A DNA stretch of 10,458 nucleotides from Verrucomicrobia bacterium UBA3750 (GTDB taxonomy: Bacteria > Verrucomicrobiota > Kiritimatiellia > RFP12 > UBA1067), in contig DFGM01000073.1 in NCBI GenBank assembly GCA_002371755.1, forward strand, positions 1 to 10,458, read 5' to 3'. Under the pieces are notes generated by a model. That model saw only the letters and a program-made list of their open reading frames with translations, made no database searches and was not told where the DNA came from. Both the position numbers and the translations under genes were made by a program. This document shows, piece after piece, positions 1 to 6,891 of this stretch (the first letter of the stretch is position 1; each line of letters opens with the position of its first letter).

Positions 1-379
1 CCATCTTTTCGATGTCCTTGATGCCTGTCGCACCCGAAATCGGCACGGCATTAGCCTTGCAGAGCTTGCAGCCGTTCCATTCCTTGGTGTTGTGGGAAGC
101 GGTAATCATCACGCTGCCATCCGCCTTGAGCGTGCCGTTTGCGAAATAGCTCATAGGCGTGGAGGCAAGGCCGAGATCCAAGACGTCCACACCCACATCC
201 GTGAGCCCCTTGGCGAATGAGGCGAAGAGAGAATCGGAGGATTTGCGGCAATCCCTTGCCACAACAACCTTCTTGACGCCGGCAAACTTTGCGTATGCGC
301 GAGCGATTTTGTAGAAAATATCCTCGGTAAGATCCGTGCCGTAAATGCCACGGATATCGTAAGCCTTGAAAATACCCAT
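1..379 (-). CDS. Phosphomannomutase/phosphoglucomutase, N-terminal part (truncated by window edge)
   Basis: Only the first 126 residues are in the window. The protein belongs to the alpha-D-phosphohexomutase family, which interconverts the 1- and 6-phosphates of mannose or glucose and so feeds nucleotide-sugar and glycogen metabolism in the cytoplasm. It opens with MGIFKAYDIRGIYGTDL, the usual start of bacterial ManB/AlgC-type enzymes. The active-site loop is MITASHNTKEWNG at residues 91-103, where Ser95 is the serine that carries the phosphate in this family. The family consensus is TASHNP; here the proline is Thr98. The ATG at 377-379 is supported by AAGGAG six bases upstream and by alignment of the first residues to the family. 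The gene has its own promoter and lies beyond a 449-base gap from lpxL, so it is probably a separate transcription unit. Substrate preference (mannose or glucose) and the Mg-binding loop cannot be judged from this part. Confidence 0.93.
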   Translation of the reverse strand, partial: MGIFKAYDIRGIYGTDLTEDIFYKIARAYAKFAGVKKVVVARDCRKSSDSLFASFAKGLTDVGVDVLDLGLASTPMSYFANGTLKADGSVMITASHNTKEWNGCKLCKANAVPISGATGIKDIEKM

Positions 380-385
380 CCTTAT

Positions 386-391
386 CTCCTT
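386..391 (-). promoter_or_regulatory. Ribosome binding site of the phosphohexomutase gene
   Basis: The minus strand reads AAGGAG six bases before the ATG at 379, a textbook Shine-Dalgarno site. It fixes the start codon. Confidence 0.8.
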
Positions 392-416
392 TTTCAGTTT
401 GTTTTGGATGTTGGAT

Positions 417-445
417 ATTGTACCAAATACGGCACGAAAAGTCCA
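417..445 (-). promoter_or_regulatory. Sigma70-like promoter with extended -10 for the phosphohexomutase gene
   Basis: On the minus strand a TGGACT box (440-445, four of six matches to TTGACA) is followed by a 17-bp spacer and TACAAT (417-422, five of six matches to TATAAT). TGG directly precedes the -10, giving an extended -10 element. Transcription would start near 410, leaving a leader of about 30 nt that contains the AAGGAG site. The surrounding 381-430 is AT-richer than the rest of the window, as expected at a promoter. The call rests on motif matches only. Confidence 0.68.
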
Positions 446-594
446 GTGCGCAAGAAGCATTGCTTTCCGCCGAAACGCACTGCCGTGCGGCATAGGCGAG
501 CGTTTTCAAGGGCATGGCGGCGCAAGGGTGGGGCAAGGACTCAAAGCGAGGCGCGACGAGCAGGCGAGGCGACCCGCCCCACCCGAACGTCATC

Positions 595-760
595 CAATGC
601 CCATGGGACGGGAATCCAATGGGCATTGGTCGAAAATTCAATGGGCATTGGACGGAAATTCAATGGGCATTGAATTGGAATTCAATGGGCATTGAATTCT
701 AGACCCATGCCCATTGAGTTGGGAACCAATGCCCATCGCTCGCAGGAGCACTGGGCGTTG
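595..760. repeat. Array of eight 12-bp near-palindromes at an exact 22-bp period
   Basis: Cores start at 595, 617, 639, 661, 683, 705, 727 and 749, each exactly 22 bases from the last. The ideal core is CAATG-GG-CATTG, two 5-bp inverted arms around two central bases. Copies 2-5 (617-694) are perfect with a GG centre. Copies 1, 6 and 7 have a CC centre, which is the same core on the other strand, with one mismatch each. Copy 8 has two mismatches and a GG centre. The 10-base spacers are partly conserved in the middle of the array, near GACGGAAATT (607, 629, 651), and diverge to the right. No convincing ninth core appears in phase at 573 or 771. Fixed phasing, dyad symmetry and an intergenic position upstream of a promoter suggest binding sites for a dimeric DNA-binding protein. 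A slippage-generated repeat or a nucleoid-organising site is also possible. Confidence 0.92.
657..698. repeat. Nested perfect duplication and large inverted repeat in the centre of the array
   Basis: Within the array a 20-base unit occurs twice without mismatch at 657-676 and 679-698. Each copy is itself an inverted repeat with 9-bp arms AATTCAATG and CATTGAATT around GG. The pair is separated by another GG (677-678), so the whole 42 bases is symmetrical except for the three GG centres. The segment could fold as a cruciform or, in RNA, a long hairpin. Confidence 0.88.
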
Positions 761-784
761 GGGGAGGTATCTCTAGGTTATGCG

Positions 785-815
785 GGGATAATGGCTTGTT
801 CTGGCCAATTATCCC
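785..815 (-). terminator. Hairpin just after lpxL, possible terminator or 3' stabiliser
   Basis: GGGATAAT (785-792) pairs with ATTATCCC (808-815), and GGC (793-795) pairs with GCC (804-806) after a bulged A, closing an 8-base loop. It begins 13 bases past the lpxL stop. On the minus strand the stem is followed by CGCATAACC, not a run of T, so it is not a classical intrinsic terminator. It may protect the 3' end or act with another factor. Confidence 0.4.
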
Positions 816-828
816 TCTTGGGGAGGGG

Positions 829-1647
829 TCAATCGTGGCGCCAGCGGCGGTGTGCCCAGAGATACTGCTCGGGGTAGGCGCGGATGGCAGCCTCGAGCCT
901 GTCGTTGAGAAGCTGGGTAGCGGCATCCCGGTCGGACTCAGGTCCAAACTGCACGGGCTCACCCCCCACGAGTTTGTAGCGGTAGGGCGCAATTCGGACG
1001 AAGGAGCCGACCACGATGGGAAAACCCGTCCTCATCGCAAGGCGCACTGCCGTAGTGTAAGTCTGGGCTTTTCTGCCGAAGAAGCGGAGCATAGGGCCCT
1101 TGGAAGTGTGCTGATCCATGAGAATAGTCATGGCGGCGTTTGTCTCCTTCCACTGGCGAAGAATATCCGGGGTGAAGCCGCGATTTTTGTCTATAACTGT
1201 GATTTTTCCGCGGAAATGGTGCTTTTCCAGCCAATTTCCGATTAGTTTGGAGTTCATTTTCCTCGCCACGGCAATCATCGGGCGGGAGAAAGAGAGGATA
1301 TTCGTGGCCGCTTCCCAGACACCATGGTGGGCAGAGACGAGGAGTATAGGAGTATCGGTCTTTTCCGTCAAAAGGTCGCAAGCGGCGGGATTGGCATCGG
1401 AAATATCGAGGTGCTCCCTCCAATTCTCTTCCGTGACCACGGAAGGGACGAAGAGAGCCTCGGCGATATGCCCTGCCAGATGGCACCATGAAGCTTTGGC
1501 GATACGCTTCGCTTCGGCTAAATCGTCAGTAACGCGGCCTTTTATGATATTATCGACGGCAATCCTGCGCCGGCGCGGGAAAAACGGCCAAAAGAGTCCG
1601 GCCAACCCCGCGCCGATGCCGTAGGCGTGTCTCTGAAGAAAGGTCAT
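829..1647 (-). CDS. lpxL: LpxL/HtrB-family lipid A late acyltransferase
   Basis: This 272-residue protein belongs to the LpxL/LpxM/LpxP family, inner-membrane enzymes that move a fatty acyl chain from acyl-ACP onto Kdo2-lipid IVA to finish lipid A. A hydrophobic N-terminal stretch (about residues 8-23) ending in a PRRRR basic cluster would anchor it to the cytoplasmic face. The catalytic HX4E motif is SAHHGVWE with His107 and Glu112. DQHTSKGPMLRFFGRKAQTY begins at residue 178, and the conserved tail QYLWAHRRWR is at 261-270. It is somewhat shorter than enterobacterial LpxL (about 306 residues), mostly at the N-terminus. The ATG overlaps the hisD stop as ATGA, with AGAAGG shortly upstream, so translation is probably coupled to hisD. 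Which acyl chain or position it modifies cannot be read from sequence. The symbol is given at family level. Confidence 0.9.
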   Translation of the reverse strand: MTFLQRHAYGIGAGLAGLFWPFFPRRRRIAVDNIIKGRVTDDLAEAKRIAKASWCHLAGHIAEALFVPSVVTEENWREHLDISDANPAACDLLTEKTDTPILLVSAHHGVWEAATNILSFSRPMIAVARKMNSKLIGNWLEKHHFRGKITVIDKNRGFTPDILRQWKETNAAMTILMDQHTSKGPMLRFFGRKAQTYTTAVRLAMRTGFPIVVGSFVRIAPYRYKLVGGEPVQFGPESDRDAATQLLNDRLEAAIRAYPEQYLWAHRRWRHD

Positions 1648-2954
1648 TGCGCCTTCTTCCCCGTCTTGTTCGCCTTGCGGGGCGTTTCAAAACGTATTGT
1701 GGCGGCGCGTCCATGGGCTCCCAGGCCTTCCGTTTCGGCGAAAGCTTCAATTGCTTCGCGCGTCTGGGCGAGATCCTTCTGCGTAAAGGCCACGAAGGAG
1801 TGGCGGCGGCGGAAATCGTCGGGCGTCAAACCGTTGAACATATTTGCCGCGCCTCCCGTCGGGAGCACGTGGCTAGGACCTGCCACGAAGTCGCCGGAGG
1901 ATTCCGGCGTCCAGGGGCCAGCGAAAACCGCTCCTGCCGCACGCACCCCTTTCATCACCTTGAGCGCATCCTTGGTCATGATTTCGAAGTGTTCGGGAGC
2001 GAAGCGGTTCACCGTTTCAAGCCCCTCCGCCACATTCTTAGCGACGACGATGAGTATGCCATCGCGGTCTATGACGCGCTCGACGAGCGCACGGCGCGCC
2101 AGCGTGGCGGTTTGGGCAAGGACTTCTTCGCGTATCGCCTCGGCCTGCTTTTGGGAAGTGCATACGCAAAGCGACTTTTCCCATCCGCTGCCATGTTCCG
2201 CCTGGGAAAGGAGGTCGGCGGCTATCCAGCGCACATCCACCGAGCCATCGGTGAGGACGGCGATTTCGCTCGGACCCGCCACCTGGTCTATTGCCACATA
2301 TCCATACACCTGACGCTTCGCCGCGGTGACGAACGCATTGCCGGGCCCTGCGATCTTCTGGACTTTCGGGCACGTTTTCGTGCCGAACGCCATCATGCCT
2401 ATGGCCTGTATCCCGCCCACGCGATAGATTTCGGTGGCTCCCGCGAGCTTGAGGGCGTAGATGAGAACGGGGTTCACTTCACCCGTCTTGCCGGCGGGCG
2501 TGCACGCCACAATCTCCTTGACGCCTGCCGCCTTGGCAAGCGTCACCGTGTGGATAGCGGTGGAAGCGAGAGGAGCCGTGCCGCCCGGCACATAGACCCC
2601 GACGCGGTCCATGGGCGAGAAAAACTCTCCCGCCTTCCCTCCGCCAGGCGTACGCATGCTCCAGCTCTTGCGGAGGGACGCCACGGCGAAGCGTTTCACT
2701 CTGGCGTGCGCTTCCTTGACCGCCTTCTTCATGCGCGGCGGCACGCAGCCGGAATCGAAATCGCCCACCGCGAAGTCGCGCGGTTCGAGCGCCGCCCCCT
2801 CGAACTTCTTCACCGCATCCGCCACCGCCGCATCGCCGCGCTTGCGTATGTCGGCAAGAACCGCAAAGGCGGCCTTTTCGGCTTCTTCGGGGAATGCCGG
2901 GCGCAAACAGAACGTTTCCACCCGCTTATCATCTGTCTTTACTATCCGTATCAT
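1644..2954 (-). CDS. hisD: Histidinol dehydrogenase
   Basis: The 436-residue product catalyses the last two steps of histidine synthesis: NAD-dependent oxidation of histidinol to histidinal and then to histidine. It is a zinc enzyme of the cytoplasm. Length matches the family (about 430). Visible landmarks are YVPGGTAPLASTAIHT from residue 121, GPGNAFVTAAKRQVYG from 203, and VAGPSEIAVL. By comparison with the E. coli enzyme, the zinc ligands are Gln251 and His254 in SQAEHGSG, Asp355 in SSGDFVAG, and His414 in LGAHGR. The catalytic pair is Glu321-His322 in FAPEHFE. All are present, so it should be active. The usual AEHDP is AEHGSG here, a known variant form. A short lysine-rich tail follows the last conserved block. 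No other his gene is nearby. The gene starts 31 bases after the debranching enzyme, with AAGG just before the ATG, and ends in an ATGA overlap with lpxL. Confidence 0.97.
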   Translation of the reverse strand: MIRIVKTDDKRVETFCLRPAFPEEAEKAAFAVLADIRKRGDAAVADAVKKFEGAALEPRDFAVGDFDSGCVPPRMKKAVKEAHARVKRFAVASLRKSWSMRTPGGGKAGEFFSPMDRVGVYVPGGTAPLASTAIHTVTLAKAAGVKEIVACTPAGKTGEVNPVLIYALKLAGATEIYRVGGIQAIGMMAFGTKTCPKVQKIAGPGNAFVTAAKRQVYGYVAIDQVAGPSEIAVLTDGSVDVRWIAADLLSQAEHGSGWEKSLCVCTSQKQAEAIREEVLAQTATLARRALVERVIDRDGILIVVAKNVAEGLETVNRFAPEHFEIMTKDALKVMKGVRAAGAVFAGPWTPESSGDFVAGPSHVLPTGGAANMFNGLTPDDFRRRHSFVAFTQKDLAQTREAIEAFAETEGLGAHGRAATIRFETPRKANKTGKKAQ

Positions 2955-2985
2955 ATCCTTAATACCTTTATTGCCGCCTCAAGCC

Positions 2986-5900
2986 TCAGGCGAGTTTGAG
3001 CCATACGCGCAAAAGTTCGCTTACCGACCACGCCTGCGCCGTGCAGCCCTTCTGCGCATGCGGCGCATCGCCATCCGCGATTTCGCTCATATGGCAAAGG
3101 CAGCCGGAGTTGAGATTTTCGACGGCGGAGGCAAGCACTTGACGCGCCGCCTCCCTGCCCAGCCTGCCCGTGGCCACGGCCGCCTCGGCCCATAGCGCGA
3201 AGGGCCAACCCCAAACCGTGCCGTTATGGTAGGCCGGCTTGCGCTCCGTATCCTCGTCGCCCGCGTATACTCCTCTATATAGCGGATGCCCCGCGTTCAA
3301 GGAACGCACCCCGCCTGGCACGAGAAGCTCTTCTGTGGCATCCAGAATGCTCGCATCGTCGACGATTCCCAGCGTGAGAAGGAAGAGCTGGTTGGGGCGC
3401 ACCGTATCTTCCGGCATCGCATCTGCCGCGCTTTCGCCGTTTGGCGCCGAAAGGCAATCGCAATAGCCTGTGCGCGGGGAAGACCCCTCCCCTTCCCCTT
3501 CAACCTTGAAGAACTTCTTGAGCGAAGCAAGCGCCTTCGCGGCAAGCTTTTCTTCCCCGACGTATTTCAGCGCGGAAATCCACAGCCCCTCTATCTCCAC
3601 CGGATACCCGGCCCTCGGAGTGCACGCGGGATAGTTCGTATCCATCCACGTGAAGTGCGATGGCGACCACACGAGCGCCGAATCTTCGTCCACGCGAATG
3701 CCGTTGGGCGTTCCCTTGATGTAGTTGCGCACGATCGAGACGCATACTTTCTTCAGGTCCTTCACATCCACGCCAAGCGAGTCAAGCTCCTGGACGCAGC
3801 GTATGAACCACAGCTGCGCATCGGTAGTATCGCGGTTTCCCGCTGTCGTGCCGTAGATGATGTTGGGCAGGGTGCCGTTCTCTTCAAAGGACGCAAACGC
3901 CTTCAGAATCTTCACGGAATCCTCCGTCATTCCGGCGGCAATCATCCCGCGCATGAATATAAAGGTGTCGCGTCCCCAATCGAGGAACCACGGATAGCCG
4001 GCGATGACCGTCTTCAAATCGTCGCGCTTGACGATAAAGAGTTCGAGCGCCTTGCGCAACGCCTCTTCCATAGGCAGGCATGCGCGCGTCTCCTTTTCCG
4101 CGGGGACGCTCGCGGGAAGGCTTTTCGCGCAGAGTGCATAGGCGCACGCCTCGGGAGAAATGTATTCACCCGTGATTTCCACGCTCTCGCCAAGCTTGAG
4201 GTCTGCCGAAATCCAGCCCGGACTGAAAACGTCCCCCGACGGCTCCTGACCTCTCGCACCCTCTTCGTCATGCGGCACGTTGTATGACCATTCCGGCTCG
4301 TGGTGGAATACGCCGCCCGTGACGGACATCTTCAGCGCCCCCTCGTAGGGCCTGAAGACGAAGCCGTCCGGCGCAGGCGTCAGACTGCGCGGAAATAGTT
4401 CCTCAAGCCCCATGAACGCCTTCGTCGTAGCGTGGAAGCTTCTCCATTCGACGCCAGGCCTGAACACAAGGCGCACCTGGTCTTCCACGTCGGTATCCGC
4501 ATTCCTTACTCGCAAGACGGATAGCCGCGCCACATTCTTGCCCGGCACGAGCGAAACCTTGAATTCGAAACCTGCCGTCCTGCCCATGCCGCACGGGACA
4601 AGAAACTCCCAGACGGCCTCGCGCCCCGCGGGATCGGCGCGGAACGATGTGGCGCACCACTTGTCTATTTCGCGCGTATAGCCTTCGCGCTGAAGCCAGC
4701 AGCGCATGCGCGTCCAGAGATTGAGCCTGTCCGACGGGCAGGACGGATTTGGGTTGGCGGCCAGAATGGCGTCGTACTGGCTGTGTATTTCCCCCCAGCC
4801 GATTCGCAACTGGCTTGCCGCGCCGGCGCCGTTGGAAAGGATCGTGCGCCATTCGCCGTGCTTTCGCATTTCATCCGCCCCCAGAAGCACCTTCACCTGC
4901 GCCTTGGAGGAGACGGGCGGAATGAGAAACGCCGATTCCGTGCGCGTCGCCCTGCCAGGCGTATAGACGCGCATGGCGAGGATGAGCCTGCGGCACCGGG
5001 TGCCATCGCCCTTGTAGTGCGGCGCGTCGAAAAGCACCTTGTGGCTAAGGACGCCTTCGTCGTCCGAACGGTAGGCCCGCAACGTCTTTCCCGTCGCAGG
5101 GTCTATGAGGTGCAGACGGAAATGGTAAGGCGCGGAGACCTCCACCCATTCGTTCTCCGGCACCACCACCTCGCGGCGCGTATCGCGCGGAAACTCCCAA
5201 TGGAACGTCGCCTTTGGCTGGGCCGACTCCGGCGAAAGCGTATTCTCGAGCGGCTTCGCCCGTGGCGCCTGGCGCGGCATGAGGCACAAAACTTCGCCCG
5301 GCGAAAGTGCCACAGGCGAGGAACAGATTACCTTGCGCTCGGTGACGAGGTCCAGACCCTCCGCCAAATCGAAGCGGGAGCGATCCCAATCTATCTTCGC
5401 CATCCTCGTGCAGTCGAGGTTGGCGAGAAGCAGCGCCCTTCCAGCCTCCGACGTGCGCATCACCGCAAGCGTATTGCCCTCGCCGCGCGTTATCACTTCA
5501 AGATGCGAGGCTCCCGCGAAAAGCGGGTTTGCATCGAGTATGAAGTTAAGCTTGGAGATGAGAGGCACCATGTTTTCTCCCGCGCCCCAGTTGAGATCGT
5601 TCTTGCCGTGGACGTCTATCTTCTCCTTGCAGTACCACTCCACTCCGTTTGCGATGCCCCAGGCGCCCTGCCAGCTCAAGAGCGCCGCGAGCTGCACGCG
5701 GAGCCGCGCATAGACGGGCCCGGACTTCGCGAGCCTGTCGTTATCGTGCGTCTCGGCGAAATGGACCAATGTGCCGTATTTCTCGCTGCGCTCTATCGCC
5801 GATGGGAGATACCATTCGAACGCGCCGCGGTCGTATGTCTGAAAAATTTCGCTGTATGCCCAGTCAAGGTTGGCTTCCTTGAGAAGAGCGTCCGTGACTT

Positions 5901-6891
5901 CAAGCCTGCCGCCCAAGCCTTCGAGCATGAAGACGGTGAAAGGATATTCATCGCGAACCCTGGCGACGATGTATTCCCATGTCTTCAAGGGAATCATGTA
6001 TCCGGCATCGCAGCGGAAGCCGTCCACCCCCTGACGGCACCAGAAAAGGAAGACGTCGGCCATGTAGGCTCTGAGCTCGGGTTTTGAATAGTCGAGTTCC
6101 ACCAGATCCGCCCACTTCACGCCCCAGGCGCCAGGGCTTATGAAGCGCCCGTCCTTTTCGCGGTTGAACCAGTCGGGGTGGTGCGTCTGCAAAGTGGATG
6201 CCCAGCCGGTGTGGTTGGCGGGAAGGTCGACGAAGAAAAGACCGCGACGCGAATGGACTGCGTCGATGAGCTCCCTGAACTGGTCGATGGGGGTGGCGTA
6301 CTCGTCGAACTCCGCCATCGCAGGGTCGACGGAAAGGAAATCCAACGCGGCGAACGGACATCCGTATTCGCCCATGACGGCGTAGGTGGTCGGGACAGGG
6401 AACGGCGGAAGGGTTTGTATGATGCGGAAACCCATCGCGTCCATTATCACGGGGAGGCGGCGCACCACTTCCCTGAACGAACCGAACTGCCGGGGAAAGA
6501 CCGTATAGATGGAATTGTTTTTCCGCACGTAGGTGCTCTCCACCTTGACGTGGGAATTGGGCCCTTCCGGCCAGAGCGGCACGCGAGAGCCTTCGGGGAA
6601 GAAGCAAGCCTTGCCGGAAAATATGCCGACCTCGTCAAGCGGGATTTCCGCCTCGAACACCCCGGGCGCGACCTCGGGAAGAGGAATATCCGTCCACGCC
6701 TTCGCCAGCGGCGTCTCGCCCCTTTCCGTTTCCGCGATGATTTCGTGTCGCCGTATCCGTGCGTGGCCGATGTTGGTGCGGAAAGCGGCCCTCCCCTTGG
6801 AGGGCGTATCGAGCCGCAGCGTCACTTTCAGTCTGTCGCCGCGCCATTTCAGCAGGAAGTCGCCGGGGTTGGGGGTTTGTGTAAGTGTCAT
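2986..6891 (-). CDS. Two-domain glycogen debranching enzyme (GH13 + GH133)
   Basis: The 1301-residue protein has the layout of the eukaryotic glycogen debranching enzyme: a 4-alpha-glucanotransferase-type domain followed by an amylo-alpha-1,6-glucosidase. Residues 1-120 look like a beta-rich N-terminal domain. A GH13 barrel follows, with region I VDLPANHTG (221-229), region II DGFRCDAGY (nucleophile Asp295), region III FMLEGLG (acid/base Glu324) and region IV FAETHDND (His382-Asp383). Residues about 460-940 are beta-rich linker with little I can name. The GH133 domain covers about 940-1301, with GYPWFLDWGRDTFIF (965-979), DTTDAQLWF (1021-1029), TWMD (1081-1084) and EIEGLW (1099-1104). Both active sites look intact. 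It should trim limit-dextrin branches so that glycogen phosphorylase can continue. An upstream in-frame ATG at 6936 lies inside rlmN. I prefer the ATG at 6889-6891, which overlaps the rlmN stop as ATGA, has AAAGG eight bases upstream and begins the homologous part. No signal peptide is seen, so it is cytoplasmic. Confidence 0.92.
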   Translation of the reverse strand: MTLTQTPNPGDFLLKWRGDRLKVTLRLDTPSKGRAAFRTNIGHARIRRHEIIAETERGETPLAKAWTDIPLPEVAPGVFEAEIPLDEVGIFSGKACFFPEGSRVPLWPEGPNSHVKVESTYVRKNNSIYTVFPRQFGSFREVVRRLPVIMDAMGFRIIQTLPPFPVPTTYAVMGEYGCPFAALDFLSVDPAMAEFDEYATPIDQFRELIDAVHSRRGLFFVDLPANHTGWASTLQTHHPDWFNREKDGRFISPGAWGVKWADLVELDYSKPELRAYMADVFLFWCRQGVDGFRCDAGYMIPLKTWEYIVARVRDEYPFTVFMLEGLGGRLEVTDALLKEANLDWAYSEIFQTYDRGAFEWYLPSAIERSEKYGTLVHFAETHDNDRLAKSGPVYARLRVQLAALLSWQGAWGIANGVEWYCKEKIDVHGKNDLNWGAGENMVPLISKLNFILDANPLFAGASHLEVITRGEGNTLAVMRTSEAGRALLLANLDCTRMAKIDWDRSRFDLAEGLDLVTERKVICSSPVALSPGEVLCLMPRQAPRAKPLENTLSPESAQPKATFHWEFPRDTRREVVVPENEWVEVSAPYHFRLHLIDPATGKTLRAYRSDDEGVLSHKVLFDAPHYKGDGTRCRRLILAMRVYTPGRATRTESAFLIPPVSSKAQVKVLLGADEMRKHGEWRTILSNGAGAASQLRIGWGEIHSQYDAILAANPNPSCPSDRLNLWTRMRCWLQREGYTREIDKWCATSFRADPAGREAVWEFLVPCGMGRTAGFEFKVSLVPGKNVARLSVLRVRNADTDVEDQVRLVFRPGVEWRSFHATTKAFMGLEELFPRSLTPAPDGFVFRPYEGALKMSVTGGVFHHEPEWSYNVPHDEEGARGQEPSGDVFSPGWISADLKLGESVEITGEYISPEACAYALCAKSLPASVPAEKETRACLPMEEALRKALELFIVKRDDLKTVIAGYPWFLDWGRDTFIFMRGMIAAGMTEDSVKILKAFASFEENGTLPNIIYGTTAGNRDTTDAQLWFIRCVQELDSLGVDVKDLKKVCVSIVRNYIKGTPNGIRVDEDSALVWSPSHFTWMDTNYPACTPRAGYPVEIEGLWISALKYVGEEKLAAKALASLKKFFKVEGEGEGSSPRTGYCDCLSAPNGESAADAMPEDTVRPNQLFLLTLGIVDDASILDATEELLVPGGVRSLNAGHPLYRGVYAGDEDTERKPAYHNGTVWGWPFALWAEAAVATGRLGREAARQVLASAVENLNSGCLCHMSEIADGDAPHAQKGCTAQAWSVSELLRVWLKLA

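Larger units (their letters stand above)
380..828. other. Non-coding gap between lpxL and the phosphohexomutase gene
   Basis: This is the only stretch over 300 bases without a credible gene. From right to left it holds a hairpin after lpxL (785-815), the 22-bp-phased palindrome array (595-760), a GC-rich segment (about 480-590) and the mutase promoter and leader (380-445). In the GC-rich part GGGTGGGGC at 526-534 is complementary to GCCCCACCC at 576-584. Short open frames cross the region on the plus strand. They translate the repeats in three different frames and resemble no family, so they are not called as genes. Confidence 0.8.

Noticed and set aside
455..465. Possible operator AAGCA-T-TGCTT just upstream of the mutase -35 box
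   Set aside because: Arms of only 5 bp in a single copy occur often by chance.
526..584. GC-rich stem GGGTGGGGC / GCCCCACCC as a structured RNA
   Set aside because: A 9-bp stem closing a 41-base loop in GC-rich DNA, with no further conserved pairing visible and no known RNA family recognised.
366..702. Small plus-strand protein-coding genes across the repeats
   Set aside because: The 22-bp period shifts frame at each copy, giving NGH, QWAL and SMGI in turn. There is no family similarity, and the region contains the promoter of the minus-strand gene.
595..760. CRISPR array
   Set aside because: Repeats are 12 bp, spacers only 10 bp and partly similar to each other, and there are no cas genes. 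This is a phased palindrome array.
595..760. Iteron-type replication origin
   Set aside because: Period and copy number fit iterons, but no replication initiator gene or AT-rich melting region is next to it and the neighbours are chromosomal housekeeping genes.
1647..2999. Long plus-strand open frame of 450 codons opposite hisD
   Set aside because: It is a shadow frame of GC-rich coding DNA: arginine- and histidine-rich, no motif, and fully opposite a clear enzyme gene.
4783..6087. Long plus-strand open frame of 434 codons opposite the debranching enzyme
   Set aside because: Same reason: skewed composition, no domain, and opposite the intact GH13 active site.
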